Assembly (NCBI GenBank): GCA_021647405.1
Contig: JAKIUU010000009.1
Location: 1-64,000, forward strand
Length of the DNA: 64,000 nucleotides
Source of the DNA: Flavobacteriaceae bacterium
GTDB taxonomy: Bacteria > Bacteroidota > Bacteroidia > Flavobacteriales > Flavobacteriaceae
Direction: 5' to 3'
Shown: positions 1 to 11,220 of the stretch, in pieces
Layout of the letters: each line of letters starts with the position of its first letter
Position numbering within the stretch: position 1 is the first letter of the stretch
Translations under genes and position numbers: made by a program
Notes under the pieces: generated by a model
What the model was told of the DNA's origin: nothing
The model's database searches: none
Seen by the model: the letters and a program-made list of their open reading frames with translations, nothing else

Positions 1-975
<975 letters not shown>

Positions 976-1149
976 TAAATTTTATATTTCTTCGATTTAA
1001 AGTCTGTCACATAGCTTAGATTAATCTAACTTGTAATTTAACTTAATTCTTTTTTTACGCTGTCAATTTTGTGTTGTCAATGAACTTTATGCCTAAGCGC
1101 GTATCTAAATAAAATAATCAAATCTTGACCATATCGCGCTAAGCGGGTG

Positions 1150-1180
1150 CAAATATAACAAGGCTTTTCTTATTGACCAA
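1150..1180 (-). promoter_or_regulatory. Probable rRNA operon promoter
   Basis: Read on the minus strand, TTG at 1180-1178 is followed after 20 bases by TATATTTG at 1157-1150. This fits the Bacteroidota consensus (TTG, 19-21 bases, TAnnTTTG). It lies about 175 bases upstream of the 16S 5' end, leaving a long leader that contains a 14-bp palindrome (TTAGATTAATCTAA, 1016-1029). The rest of the 976-1316 gap is AT-rich and shows no gene. Confidence 0.6.
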
Positions 1181-1316
1181 AACAATTTCTTATTTATTTT
1201 GAAATATTTTTAATGGTCTAATTAAAGTGTTGAGAACTTGCTTTTTCCTTATTTTAAAAAGGGTTACAAATATATAAAATTAGCCTTTTCACTTTTATGT
1301 CCAAAACCGAAAGTTA

Positions 1317-2216
1317 TTAACAATTAATCTTGTTTTTTATCTGAAAAAGGGCCTCTGAAAAGGATAAGGGATTGAAATTTAAATCTTTCTTTGCTTTTGA
1401 GATATCAAAACCTGTTATTTTGGGTCTAAGCGCAGGTTGGTTTAATTTAATTGTGGGGATTTCTGTAATAAAATGGGTGTCAAAATTAAATGTTTTTGCT
1501 ACTGTTAGTGCCAACTCGTACATATTCATCATATCTGAACTACTGATATGATACAATCCGTTTTGTTTGGTTTGCAACGAAGAAATACAAGCCGAAGCTA
1601 AATCTTCAACATAAGTGGGCATTCTAAGTTGGTCGTTTACCATTGTAAGTGGTGTTTTATTTTTCATTTTATCGAGCAACCATAAAACAATATTGCTTTG
1701 TTTTAGGTTTGGCAAATAACCAAAGACTAAAATGGTTCTTAATATGGTGTGCGAAATGGGCGTGTTCTCAAATAATTTTTCGGACTTCAACTTACTGAGG
1801 CCGTAATAATTTAAAGGATTGGTAGTATCGTCTTCTTTGTAATAACCTTTGGCGCCATCAAAAACAAAATCTGTTGATATATGTATGAGATGTGCCTTGT
1901 GCTTATTTGAAGCTTCTATCAATGTTTTTACAGCTTCAACATTTACAGCATCACATTCTTGCTGATGTGTTTCGCAATAGTCTACGTTTGTTACAGCAGC
2001 GGCATTAATAATACAGTGAGGTTTGATGGTGTCAATAACGCCTTCCAATAAAGTTTTATCGGTAATATTCACATCATTATAGGTATAATTGACATTGTTT
2101 TGATTTCTATTACATCCCCTGGCAAGGGCGTATACCTTATAATTTAATTTGATTAACCGATTAATTAGGGTTTGACCCAATAATCCGTTACTGCCAATTA
2201 CAATAATTTTTTCCAT
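1317..2216 (-). CDS. SDR-family sugar-nucleotide reductase (RmlD-like)
   Basis: This is an extended short-chain dehydrogenase of the dTDP-4-dehydrorhamnose reductase type, 299 residues, which would act in the cytosol on a nucleotide sugar. An N-terminal NAD(P)-binding glycine motif (GSNGLLG, residues 8-14) and the catalytic Tyr-x3-Lys (YGLSK, about residue 138) are visible, as is the STDFVFDG stretch typical of RmlD. No rmlABC partners lie next to it, so the substrate is uncertain and a role in dTDP-rhamnose synthesis is not shown. It directly abuts the K+ channel gene upstream with no gap, so the two are probably co-transcribed. Confidence 0.8.
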   Translation of the reverse strand: MEKIIVIGSNGLLGQTLINRLIKLNYKVYALARGCNRNQNNVNYTYNDVNITDKTLLEGVIDTIKPHCIINAAAVTNVDYCETHQQECDAVNVEAVKTLIEASNKHKAHLIHISTDFVFDGAKGYYKEDDTTNPLNYYGLSKLKSEKLFENTPISHTILRTILVFGYLPNLKQSNIVLWLLDKMKNKTPLTMVNDQLRMPTYVEDLASACISSLQTKQNGLYHISSSDMMNMYELALTVAKTFNFDTHFITEIPTIKLNQPALRPKITGFDISKAKKDLNFNPLSFSEALFQIKNKINC

Positions 2217-3212
2217 CTAAAATATCTGACGTAGTTTTAATATTTGATCGGGTTGGCCCAATACTATTAATTTTGATTTGGGCTGTAACTGCATGTTGGC
2301 ATCAGGATTTATAACAAAACAGCCATCTGCTTTTTTAAAGCCTATAACGGTACACCCTGTCTTTTTACGCAAGTCTAGCTGCGTAATTGAACAATTAATA
2401 TATTCTTTGGGTAAATCTTCCACCAAAATCTCTTCTAAATTAGTTGTGCTATGTCCCTCTATAGATAAGTTGTCAATAAACTCAACCAAATCTGGTGTAA
2501 CTACCAATGACGCCATATGCTCTCCTCCTAATTTATTGGGGATAATGACACGGTCAGCTCCAGCTATTTTAAGCTTTTTACTACTAGATTCATCTGAAGC
2601 GCGACTTATAATTATAAGATCTTTCTGAAATTGTCTGGCGCTTAAAACAATATATAAATTATCGGCATCACTAGATAAAACAGTTATTAAGCTATTGGCT
2701 TTCTCAACTCCAGCTTTTTTTAATATCTCATCATTAGTGGCGTCACCAATAATGTAAGGTGTTTTTATAAGCTGTAATTCTTGTAATAAGTCTTCGTTAT
2801 TTTCTATTACCACACACGCTTTTTTATACTTTTTAAGTTTGGCAACTGCTTGTCTTCCGTTTCTACCATAACCACAAACTATGGTATGGCCTTTCAATTT
2901 TTGAATTTGTTTTTCCACTTTTTTAAGCTTTAATTCTTCTGAAAATCTGTTATTTGCAATAAACTCTGACACAACCGATATAACATATCCAAAAACACCA
3001 ATACTTGTTAAAATCAAGAATATTGTAAATAGTTTTTCAGTATCGTTAAACGGATGTAATTCTCCAAATCCAACTGTAGAAATGGTTATAACGGTCATAT
3101 ATAACGCATCTATAAAAGAATCGTTAGATATTATTTTAAACCCCATTGTACCTATCGCTATTATAATTAGCAAGAGTAATAAAGGTTTTTTAAGTTTGGT
3201 TAATATTATCAT
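2217..3212 (-). CDS. Two-TM potassium channel with RCK (TrkA-N) domain
   Basis: This is an inner-membrane K+ channel subunit of 331 residues. Two hydrophobic segments (about residues 10-27 and 62-85) flank a pore helix and a selectivity filter TVGFG (46-50). A cytosolic RCK domain follows, with a Rossmann nucleotide-binding motif GYGRNGR (about 114-120), and then a C-terminal TrkA-C-like region. This is the MthK/Kch layout. TVGFG in place of TVGYG is common in bacterial channels. The start overlaps the upstream PspC-like gene by 4 bases, so translational coupling is likely. The gating ligand cannot be told from sequence. Confidence 0.9.
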   Translation of the reverse strand: MIILTKLKKPLLLLLIIIAIGTMGFKIISNDSFIDALYMTVITISTVGFGELHPFNDTEKLFTIFLILTSIGVFGYVISVVSEFIANNRFSEELKLKKVEKQIQKLKGHTIVCGYGRNGRQAVAKLKKYKKACVVIENNEDLLQELQLIKTPYIIGDATNDEILKKAGVEKANSLITVLSSDADNLYIVLSARQFQKDLIIISRASDESSSKKLKIAGADRVIIPNKLGGEHMASLVVTPDLVEFIDNLSIEGHSTTNLEEILVEDLPKEYINCSITQLDLRKKTGCTVIGFKKADGCFVINPDANMQLQPKSKLIVLGQPDQILKLRQIF

Positions 3213-3430
3213 AAATCAAAAACAGAGCTGCGCTTGGTATAAAACATATCTTTTAGTCGCAGCATAAAGGCAAGAGTTAAATACACGCCAAACCAAAAAC
3301 CTAAGGTTATAAAAGATATATAAATAAAGAAAAGACGCACGTTTTTAACGCTCACCCCAAATCTATCTGCAAGTCGTGAAGATACTGCAAAGCCTCTTTT
3401 TTCAAAAAAATGTCTGGCAGAATGAATCAT
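3209..3430 (-). CDS. PspC-domain small membrane protein
   Basis: This 73-residue protein resembles the phage-shock PspC family. An N-terminal stretch (FAVSSRLADRFGVSVKNVRLFF, in part) matches the PspC pattern of a helix-turn-like segment leading into a membrane span, and one or two hydrophobic segments follow (about 33-56). Flavobacterial genomes carry stand-alone short PspC proteins of this kind. The role is unknown here; membrane-stress sensing is the family association. It heads a three-gene run (PspC-like, K+ channel, reductase) and is divergent from uvrA. Confidence 0.75.
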   Translation of the reverse strand: MIHSARHFFEKRGFAVSSRLADRFGVSVKNVRLFFIYISFITLGFWFGVYLTLAFMLRLKDMFYTKRSSVFDL

Positions 3431-3517
3431 TTTAGGCTAACTTATATTTTTTTTTGCAATTTACTATTTTTTAAAATTACAGACTATATGTATTACAAAT
3501 TTTAAAGCTAAATTGGT

Positions 3518-3525
3518 TATATTTG
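3518..3525 (+). promoter_or_regulatory. Likely uvrA -7 element
   Basis: TATATTTG matches TAnnTTTG and ends 16 bases before the TTG start of uvrA, which predicts a leader of only about ten bases. No clear TTG -33 element was found at the ideal distance. Confidence 0.45.
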
Positions 3526-3541
3526 GCGTTTTTGAAAAATT

Positions 3542-6367
3542 TTGTCAGACAAAGTAGGAAACATAGAAATTTTTGGTGCGCGCGTTCATAATCTTAAGAA
3601 TATTGATGTCACCATTCCCAGAGAGAAACTTGTGGTTATTACAGGTTTGAGTGGTAGCGGAAAATCATCATTGGCTTTTGACACCATTTATGCCGAAGGG
3701 CAACGCCGCTATATCGAAACTTTTTCAGCCTACGCCCGTCAGTTTTTAGGGGGATTAGAGCGCCCCGATGTAGATAAAATTAACGGTCTTTCTCCTGTTA
3801 TTGCCATTGAACAAAAGACCACAAGTAAAAATCCACGTTCAACAGTTGGTACCATTACAGAAGTCTATGATTTTCTGCGTCTTTTATTTGCAAAAGCAGG
3901 CCAAGCACATTCGTATGTTACCAATAAAAAAATGGTGAGCTACTCTGACGACCAGATAAAAGAAATTATTTTAGAAGATTTTGACTCTAAAAAAGCCTCT
4001 ATTTTAGCCCCTGTTATCAAATCGAGAAAAGGGCATTACCGCGAATTATTTGAACGCATAGCCAAACAAGGATTTATATATGTTCGCATAGATGGCAAAC
4101 TAACCGAAATTACAAAAGGGTTAAAATTAGACCGCTATAAAACACATGATATTGAAATTGTTATAGATCAAATTGGCATTTCTCAGAAAAACGAAAAACG
4201 CCTATCAGAATCATTGAAAACAGCCATGTATCATGGTGATGATGCCTTAATTGTTCTTGAAGAAAATAGTGATATCCCAAGGTATTTTAGCCGCAGTTTG
4301 ATGTGCCAAGATTCTGGAATCTCTTATGCCAAACCTGAACCCAATTCCTTTTCGTTTAATTCGCCAAAAGGTGCTTGCGAAACATGCAATGGTTTGGGCA
4401 TATTACCCAAAGTCAATCTTAAAAAAGTTATTCCAGACAATACAATATCGATTAAAAAAGGTGGGATTGCGCCTTTAGGCGAATATAAATCGTCATGGAT
4501 TTTTAAGCAATTGCTATTAATAGCCGAGCGTTACAATTTTCAATTATCAGATCCCATTTCTAAAATTCCTAAAAAATCTTTGGATATTATTCTTTTTGGT
4601 GGGCAAGAAAAATTTGAAGTTCAGTCAAAAGCTTTGGGCATTACCCGCAATTACAATATAGATTTTGAAGGTATTATCAATTTTATTGAACAACAATATT
4701 TCAACAGCGAATCGACTTCAATAAAAAGATGGGCGAAAAAATTTATGGATGATATTACATGTCCAGAATGCCATGGCAACCGTCTTAAAAAAGAGTCTCT
4801 ATATTTTAAAGTAGCTGGTAAAACCATCTCAAATCTTGTGCAATTAGACCTTCAAGATTTGTCAGATTGGTTTGATAAAATTGATAAAAAATTAACCGAT
4901 ACCCAGCATAAAATTGCCGATGAAATTATTAAAGAAATAAAAACACGTATTTCTTTTTTATTAGATGTAGGCCTCTCGTACTTAACACTAGATCGAAGTG
5001 CAAAAACACTTTCTGGAGGTGAGGCACAACGCATAAGATTGGCCACACAAATTGGTTCTCAACTGGTAGGCGTTCTCTATATTTTAGACGAACCAAGTAT
5101 TGGTTTACACCAACGCGACAATCAGAAATTAATAGATTCTTTGGTAAAATTACGCGACTTGGGAAATTCTATTATCGTTGTAGAACACGATGCGGCCATG
5201 ATTATGAACGCCGACTTTGTTTTAGACATCGGGCCGCGGGCCGGAAAATACGGCGGCGAGATAATAAGCGCTGGTGCACCCGAAATACTCTTAAAACAAA
5301 ACACTTTAACAGGTGATTATTTGAGTGGTAGAAAACGTATTGAAACGCCTAAAGAAAGGCGACAAGGCAACGGCAATTCCATCACTTTAAAAGGTGCCAG
5401 TGGTCATAACCTAAAAAATGTTTCAGTTACATTTCCTTTAGGAGTTATGATTTGTGTAACTGGTGTTTCGGGAAGTGGAAAATCTACTTTAATTAACGAA
5501 ACCTTATACCCCATTTTAAATCAGCATATTTATAAGTCAGTTAAAAAACCTTTGCCCTATAAAAATATAGAAGGCTTGGCACATATTGATAAAGTTATTG
5601 ATATTGATCAATCGCCAATAGGCCGAACACCACGCTCAAATCCGGCCACTTACACAGGTGTTTTTAGCGAGATTAGAAGCTTATTTGCCAAAACACCCGA
5701 ATCTGCTATCCGCGGATATAAAGCTGGACGCTTCTCTTTTAACGTAAAAGGCGGTCGTTGCGAAACCTGTCAAGGGGGAGGCGTACGCATCATTGAAATG
5801 AATTTTTTACCTGATGTTCATGTGGAATGCGAAACCTGTCAAGGCAAACGTTTTAACAGAGAAACTCTAGAAATACGTTACAAAGGCAAATCTATTGCCG
5901 ATGTTTTGAATATGACCATTAACGAAAGTGTAACCTATTTCGAATCTATCCCTAAAATTTATAAAAAACTAAAAACCATTCAAGATGTAGGTTTGGGGTA
6001 TATAACCTTGGGGCAACCCTCTACCACACTTTCTGGCGGTGAGGCTCAGCGTATAAAATTGGCTTCAGAACTTTCTAAAAAGGATACTGGAAGTACTTTT
6101 TATATTTTAGATGAACCCACAACAGGACTTCATTTTGAAGACATTAATGTGTTAATGAGCGTTTTAAATAAATTGACCGATAGGGGCAATACTGTTCTTA
6201 TAATTGAGCATAATTTTGACGTTATTAAATTGGCCGACCACGTTATTGACATCGGTTTAGAAGGGGGCAAAAAAGGTGGTGAAGTTTTATTTGAAGGAAC
6301 TCCCGAAGCTTTGGCGAACTTTAACAAAGGCTATACTTCAAAATTCCTAAAAAAAGAATTAATTTAG
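3542..6367 (+). CDS. uvrA: Excinuclease ABC subunit A
   Basis: UvrA is the damage-recognition ATPase of nucleotide excision repair and loads UvrB on DNA. At 941 residues it is full length. Two ABC modules are visible: Walker [10 protein letters not shown] (about 35-43) and GVSGSGKST (second half), each with an LSGGEAQRI signature and an ILDEP Walker B. CxxC zinc motifs occur in the first module (CETCNG, CPECHG) and in the second (CETCQG twice). The start is TTG; an in-frame TGA at 3533-3535 rules out anything longer except a nearby ATT. It is a single gene between the divergent PspC-like gene and a LOG-family gene. Confidence 0.98.
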   Translation: MSDKVGNIEIFGARVHNLKNIDVTIPREKLVVITGLSGSGKSSLAFDTIYAEGQRRYIETFSAYARQFLGGLERPDVDKINGLSPVIAIEQKTTSKNPRSTVGTITEVYDFLRLLFAKAGQAHSYVTNKKMVSYSDDQIKEIILEDFDSKKASILAPVIKSRKGHYRELFERIAKQGFIYVRIDGKLTEITKGLKLDRYKTHDIEIVIDQIGISQKNEKRLSESLKTAMYHGDDALIVLEENSDIPRYFSRSLMCQDSGISYAKPEPNSFSFNSPKGACETCNGLGILPKVNLKKVIPDNTISIKKGGIAPLGEYKSSWIFKQLLLIAERYNFQLSDPISKIPKKSLDIILFGGQEKFEVQSKALGITRNYNIDFEGIINFIEQQYFNSESTSIKRWAKKFMDDITCPECHGNRLKKESLYFKVAGKTISNLVQLDLQDLSDWFDKIDKKLTDTQHKIADEIIKEIKTRISFLLDVGLSYLTLDRSAKTLSGGEAQRIRLATQIGSQLVGVLYILDEPSIGLHQRDNQKLIDSLVKLRDLGNSIIVVEHDAAMIMNADFVLDIGPRAGKYGGEIISAGAPEILLKQNTLTGDYLSGRKRIETPKERRQGNGNSITLKGASGHNLKNVSVTFPLGVMICVTGVSGSGKSTLINETLYPILNQHIYKSVKKPLPYKNIEGLAHIDKVIDIDQSPIGRTPRSNPATYTGVFSEIRSLFAKTPESAIRGYKAGRFSFNVKGGRCETCQGGGVRIIEMNFLPDVHVECETCQGKRFNRETLEIRYKGKSIADVLNMTINESVTYFESIPKIYKKLKTIQDVGLGYITLGQPSTTLSGGEAQRIKLASELSKKDTGSTFYILDEPTTGLHFEDINVLMSVLNKLTDRGNTVLIIEHNFDVIKLADHVIDIGLEGGKKGGEVLFEGTPEALANFNKGYTSKFLKKELI

Positions 6368-6420
6368 CAGACATTTCTCATCTTAAAAATGCCTTTAAAT
6401 TATTAATACATTCGCTAATT

Positions 6421-7134
6421 ATGACGCTCAAAGAAGATAAAAAAATATTTGAAAAGCTCAAACAAAAAACGTGGAACGAAATAAAAACAAACGATTCGTG
6501 GGCTATTTTTAAAATTATGGCCGAGTTTGTTAATGGCTACGAACAATTAAGCCGTATTGGCCCCTGTGTAAGTATTTTTGGGTCGGCACGAACAAAACCA
6601 GAGAATTCTAATTATCTATTGGCCGAAGAAATAGCCTTTAAACTTACCCAAAATGGTTTTGGCGTGGTTACTGGAGGTGGCCCTGGTATTATGGAAGCTG
6701 GTAATAAGGGGGCTTTTCGTGGCAACGGTGTCTCTGTTGGTTTGAATATAGAATTGCCTTTTGAGCAGCATTTTAATCCGTATATTGATAAGGATAAAAA
6801 CTTAGAATTTGATTACTTTTTTGTTAGGAAGGTCATGTTTGTAAAGTACTCACAAGGTTTTGTGGTTATGCCTGGCGGTTTTGGCACTTTAGACGAGCTT
6901 TTTGAAGCCTTAACTTTAATTCAAACAGAAAAAATTGGCCGATTCCCTATTGTGCTTGTTGGGTCTGAATTTTGGAGTGGTTTGTTAGATTGGATAAAAA
7001 GCACTTTGCTAAAAAAATACAAAACTGTAAGTGAAGAAAACTTAGATTTATTTTCAATTGTTGATACCGCTGATGAGGCCGTAGAGCACTTTAAGGAATT
7101 TTATTCTGTTTACAGCTTAAAGCCCAACTTTTAA
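6421..7134 (+). CDS. LOG-family (TIGR00730) nucleotide phosphoribohydrolase
   Basis: This Rossmann-fold protein of 237 residues belongs to the lysine-decarboxylase-like LOG family. Characterised members cleave cytokinin riboside 5'-monophosphate or AMP-type nucleotides to a free base plus ribose 5-phosphate. The defining motifs are present: GGGPGIMEAGNKGA (about 85-98) and PGGFGTLDE (about 152-160), which carry the nucleotide and catalytic residues. It is cytosolic with no signal peptide. The true substrate in bacteria is often unknown, and lysine decarboxylase activity is not expected. It starts 53 bases after uvrA and may share its transcript. Confidence 0.9.
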   Translation: MTLKEDKKIFEKLKQKTWNEIKTNDSWAIFKIMAEFVNGYEQLSRIGPCVSIFGSARTKPENSNYLLAEEIAFKLTQNGFGVVTGGGPGIMEAGNKGAFRGNGVSVGLNIELPFEQHFNPYIDKDKNLEFDYFFVRKVMFVKYSQGFVVMPGGFGTLDELFEALTLIQTEKIGRFPIVLVGSEFWSGLLDWIKSTLLKKYKTVSEENLDLFSIVDTADEAVEHFKEFYSVYSLKPNF

Positions 7135-7147
7135 ACTGATTCGTGTT

Positions 7148-8398
7148 TTGAAAAAAATCCCCCTATTTCTTAGTTTGTTTTTCTCACTGGCATTACTTTC
7201 TCAAACACAGTTAAAAGTGATGTCGTACAACTTATTAGATTTTCCTAAACTACTACCAAATCCAAGAGAAAATTATTTAAAAAGTATTTTAGACGCTATT
7301 CAACCTGATATTTTTATGGTGTGCGAATTGCAAACAGAAGCGGGTGCCGATTTAATTCTCAACACCTCATTACAAACAACCGACAACCGTTATGCCAGAG
7401 CGGCTTTTATCGGTAATCAATCAAGTTCTTACCAAGGCATCCAACAATTGGTTTTTTACAATTCTCATAAATTACTTCTCACAGCACAATCTGAAGTTGT
7501 AACTTCAATAAGAGATATAAACCACTATACCTTTAAACTTAAAACAGTTAATATGGCTACAAATCCACTCTTTTTAGAGGTTTTTGTTGCCCATTTAAAA
7601 TCAAGCCAAGGTTATGAAAGTCAAAGAGCAAGTATGGTACAAGATTTTACAAGTGCTTTAGGCAGTATTCCCAGCAATCATTTTGTGTTGATTGGGGGCG
7701 ATTTTAACCTTTATACAAATACTGAGCTGGCTTATCAAGAACTATTAGACAATACAAATGCCGTAGTTTTAGTTGACCCAATTAACCACCCAGGCAGTTG
7801 GCATAATAACAGCATTTTTACCGATATACACACTCAATCAACACATACTAGTTCATTTTATTTTGACGGTTCTAATAATTATGGTGCTGGTGGTGGTTTA
7901 GACGATAGGTTCGATTTTATTTTAATGTCAAAAAACTTACAAACGAGTTCAGATTTGTATTATGTAACAGATAGTTATTTGGCCTATGGCAATAATGCCA
8001 ATTGTTTTAACAAAAGTATTAATGACACCAGTTGTTCTGGAACTTTTTCGCAAACTATTAGAGATAATTTATACAATATGAGCGACCATTTGCCCGTTGT
8101 AATGACACTTGAAACACCCGAAAGCACCTTGGCTGTTAAAAACCAAAATCTGGTTGCGCCTGTTGTTTTTAGGAGAGGAAATCTAATAAAAGATTGGCTT
8201 GAGTTACAATTGAATACCAATATTGAGGTTGCTAATCTCAAGGTTTACAATCAGATTGGACAAGTGGTTTTAAATAAATTTATAACTACATCCAAGACAT
8301 TGAAATACAATATTAAACATTTAAAACCAGGTGTATATTATATAAAAATAGATAATTTAAAAAGCGTTAAACCCTTAAAATTTATTAAACTACCTTGA
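7148..8398 (+). CDS. Secreted endonuclease/exonuclease/phosphatase with T9SS tail
   Basis: This 416-residue protein has a signal peptide (residues 1-19, ending near LLSQT), an EEP (DNase I-like) domain and a C-terminal sorting domain. EEP residues include the early SYNLLDF, an acidic CELQ, GGDFNLY (about 178-184) and the terminal SDHLPVVM, where Asp-His is catalytic. The last 75 residues (from about LQLNTNIEVANL to the end) form the beta-rich type A tail recognised by the type IX secretion system. It probably acts as a surface or released nuclease for nutrient DNA or RNA; a phosphodiesterase on other substrates is possible. The start is TTG at 7148. The stop overlaps the next gene's TTG start. 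Confidence 0.85.
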   Translation: MKKIPLFLSLFFSLALLSQTQLKVMSYNLLDFPKLLPNPRENYLKSILDAIQPDIFMVCELQTEAGADLILNTSLQTTDNRYARAAFIGNQSSSYQGIQQLVFYNSHKLLLTAQSEVVTSIRDINHYTFKLKTVNMATNPLFLEVFVAHLKSSQGYESQRASMVQDFTSALGSIPSNHFVLIGGDFNLYTNTELAYQELLDNTNAVVLVDPINHPGSWHNNSIFTDIHTQSTHTSSFYFDGSNNYGAGGGLDDRFDFILMSKNLQTSSDLYYVTDSYLAYGNNANCFNKSINDTSCSGTFSQTIRDNLYNMSDHLPVVMTLETPESTLAVKNQNLVAPVVFRRGNLIKDWLELQLNTNIEVANLKVYNQIGQVVLNKFITTSKTLKYNIKHLKPGVYYIKIDNLKSVKPLKFIKLP

Positions 8399-11214
8399 AA
8401 AAAAAGGACTTAACTTATTTTATCATTTCGTGTTTTATGGCTTTGCAATGTTGGGCTCAAGAAAGTACTATCAAATTAGAAGCTTCTTTAGATGCAGCAA
8501 AACAAATAGTTAACATTCAACAACAAATTAACTACATCAATACGTCTAAAGACACCCTCTCGTTTATTTACCTTCATAATTGGCCCAATAGCTTTAAAAA
8601 CCGGCATACCACTTTGGCTAAACGCCTTTTAGATGACTACGACCGGAAATTATATTTTGCCAAAATACAACGCAGAGGCTATACCAAAATATTGAATATT
8701 CAAACCAATTATAATCAGGTAAAATTTTACAACGCTAAAGATAAATCTGACATCATAAAAATAGAACTCAACAAACCATTAGCCCCTAATAAAAGTGTTG
8801 AAATTATGGCAACTTATAAAGTCAAACTACCAGATATTACCTTTACTGGATATGGTGCCAGCCCAAATAATTTCTATCTAAAATATTGGTATCTTATTCC
8901 AGCTGTTTATGAAAATGGACAATGGAAAACCATGCAAAATATCAATTTAGACGATATGTATAGCATGCCTTATACTTACGAAATTTCTTTTGTAGCGCCC
9001 TCTGTATATTCCTTAACTTCTAACCTGCTTATTTCTGATACTTATATAGAAAAAAACGAAGTGCATTACAAAATGTATTGCAACACAATAAACGATGCCG
9101 AAATATATTTACGCGTTGACAACAATTTTGAAAAATATGTAACCTCTGATGTTGCTGTTTTTACGGATATTGAGAGTGTTAATTTGAACAAAAAATTAAA
9201 ATCTCAAATACTAAATCGTTCTATCGCCTTTATAAAAGATTATTTAGGTGCCTACCCCTATCCTAAAATTGTATTGACAGAAGCGGCTTACAACAAAAAC
9301 CCTATTTACGGTTTTAACCAATTACCCAAATCGCTTCACCCATTTAGCGATGTGTTTGAATGGGATATTAAAATGTTTAAAACCTTAACAGAAAAATTTA
9401 TTGACCGCAGTTTTCTTTTTAATTTAAGGGAAGACAAGTGGCTTGCAGACGGATTGCAAACTTATTTAATGATGAACTATGTTGATGCCAACTACAAAGA
9501 TGTTAAAGCTATAGGCAATCTTTCAAAACTTTGGGGCCTTAAGAATTTTAATATCTCCAAATTAAATTTTAACGAAAAATACCCTTTTGTCTACCAATTT
9601 GCAGCCCGAAAAAATTTAGATCAAGCCCTAAGCACACGTGCCGATTCTCTGTCTAATTTTAACAGAAAAATTGTAAACAAATACAAAGCCGGAATGGGTT
9701 TGAAATATCTAAATGCCTTTATAGGCGGTTCTGTTATAAAACATACTATTGGCCAATTTTACAAAAAATACAAACTTAAAAAAGTATCAAGTCATGATTT
9801 TGAAAGGCTGCTTAAAAATAATACAACAAAAGACTTGTCGTGGTTTTTTAATGATTATATACACACCAAAAAGAAAATTGATTATACCATAACCAAAGCC
9901 AAAATAAAAAACGATTCCATTGCTGTTACCATAAAAAACAAACGCCATATTACAGTACCTATAGTCTTATATGGGCTTAAAAATAAAACCATTCACTACA
10001 AAAAATGGTTTTCTAATATAGACTCTACTTTAACAGTTAACATCCCAAAAAATGGCATTGACAATCTTGTATTAAACTACGAATACATTTATCCAGAATT
10101 CAATATGCGGAATAACTGGAAAAAAACGAAGAGTGGTATTTTTAACAGACCCATTCAGTTTAGGCTCTTAAAAGATATTGAAGACCCGAATTACAATCAG
10201 GTTTTTTATAATATATATGGCAATTACAACTTTTACGATGGCTTTTTACTAGGACCTAGATTGTATAACGAAACTTTTTTAAAGAAGAATTTTTTGTATA
10301 AAATTACCCCTACTTACGGTTTTAAAAGTAAATCGCTTACAGGCTCATTTTCGGTACGCTACAAATATTTGCCCGAAGACTCTAACATATATCAAATTAG
10401 CGGTGGTATTGCTGGCAGTAGTTTTCATTATGCACCCAATTTATTGTTTAATAAATTGTCGCCTTTTGTGAGCCTTCAGTTTAAACGAAAAAGCCTTAGA
10501 GATGTGGGTGGTAAAGGTTTAATGCTAAGGTATGTGTCGGTTAACAGAGAAAAAAACAGCCTATCTGACCCTACAGAAATTAGCAGATATGCTATTCTTA
10601 ATTTAAGATATGGCTATAGTAAACCCGATATTGTAAGAGATTTAAGGTATAATATTGACCTTCAGATAGACAAAAATTTTAGTAAAATTTCTTTCGATTT
10701 CAGGTACCGCAAATTAACAGATAAGATCAGACAAATTGACTTTAGGGTATTTGCAGGTGCTTTTATACACAACAATACCGAAGGTGATTTTTTTAGTTTT
10801 GCTCTTGACAAACCTTCCGATTATTTGTTTGATTACAATTACCTAGGTCGTTCTGAAAGTTCTGGATTTTTAAGTCAACAAATAATTGTAAACGAAGGCG
10901 GTTTTAAATCTAAACTCTCTCATAATTTTGCCAATGAATGGATTTTAACAACCAACCAAAGCATAAGTATCTGGCGCTATGTTGAAGTGTATAGCGACCT
11001 CGGTCTTGTTAAAGACCAAGGTACAAAAATTCACTTTTTGTACGATGGTGGTTTCCGTTTAAATATTGCCCACGAGTTGTTTGAAGTGTATTTTCCTGTC
11101 CTTTCAAACAATGGTTGGGAGTTTGCACAACACAATTACAATACGAGAATTCGTTTTATTTTGACCACAGACATTGCATCGTTTATAAAAGTTCTTAAAC
11201 GGGGATTCTTTTAA
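8395..11214 (+). CDS. M1-peptidase-like protein without zinc site, C-terminal barrel-like region
   Basis: This 939-residue exported protein (signal peptide about 1-21) has an N-terminal fold like M1 aminopeptidases: a beta-rich domain (25-210), then a gluzincin-like domain with IYGFNQLP (304-311) where M1 enzymes have the GxMEN loop. The HExxH site should fall at about 332-336 but reads TEKFI, and the downstream WLNEGF-type ligand motif reads WLADGL (349-354). Both histidines and the glutamate are therefore missing, and peptidase activity is unlikely. From about residue 590 to the C-terminal Phe, alternating aromatic strands suggest an outer-membrane barrel. The start is TTG, overlapping the preceding stop by 4 bases. 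Function unknown. Confidence 0.7.
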   Translation: MKKKDLTYFIISCFMALQCWAQESTIKLEASLDAAKQIVNIQQQINYINTSKDTLSFIYLHNWPNSFKNRHTTLAKRLLDDYDRKLYFAKIQRRGYTKILNIQTNYNQVKFYNAKDKSDIIKIELNKPLAPNKSVEIMATYKVKLPDITFTGYGASPNNFYLKYWYLIPAVYENGQWKTMQNINLDDMYSMPYTYEISFVAPSVYSLTSNLLISDTYIEKNEVHYKMYCNTINDAEIYLRVDNNFEKYVTSDVAVFTDIESVNLNKKLKSQILNRSIAFIKDYLGAYPYPKIVLTEAAYNKNPIYGFNQLPKSLHPFSDVFEWDIKMFKTLTEKFIDRSFLFNLREDKWLADGLQTYLMMNYVDANYKDVKAIGNLSKLWGLKNFNISKLNFNEKYPFVYQFAARKNLDQALSTRADSLSNFNRKIVNKYKAGMGLKYLNAFIGGSVIKHTIGQFYKKYKLKKVSSHDFERLLKNNTTKDLSWFFNDYIHTKKKIDYTITKAKIKNDSIAVTIKNKRHITVPIVLYGLKNKTIHYKKWFSNIDSTLTVNIPKNGIDNLVLNYEYIYPEFNMRNNWKKTKSGIFNRPIQFRLLKDIEDPNYNQVFYNIYGNYNFYDGFLLGPRLYNETFLKKNFLYKITPTYGFKSKSLTGSFSVRYKYLPEDSNIYQISGGIAGSSFHYAPNLLFNKLSPFVSLQFKRKSLRDVGGKGLMLRYVSVNREKNSLSDPTEISRYAILNLRYGYSKPDIVRDLRYNIDLQIDKNFSKISFDFRYRKLTDKIRQIDFRVFAGAFIHNNTEGDFFSFALDKPSDYLFDYNYLGRSESSGFLSQQIIVNEGGFKSKLSHNFANEWILTTNQSISIWRYVEVYSDLGLVKDQGTKIHFLYDGGFRLNIAHELFEVYFPVLSNNGWEFAQHNYNTRIRFILTTDIASFIKVLKRGFF

Positions 11215-11220
11215 AACCCA

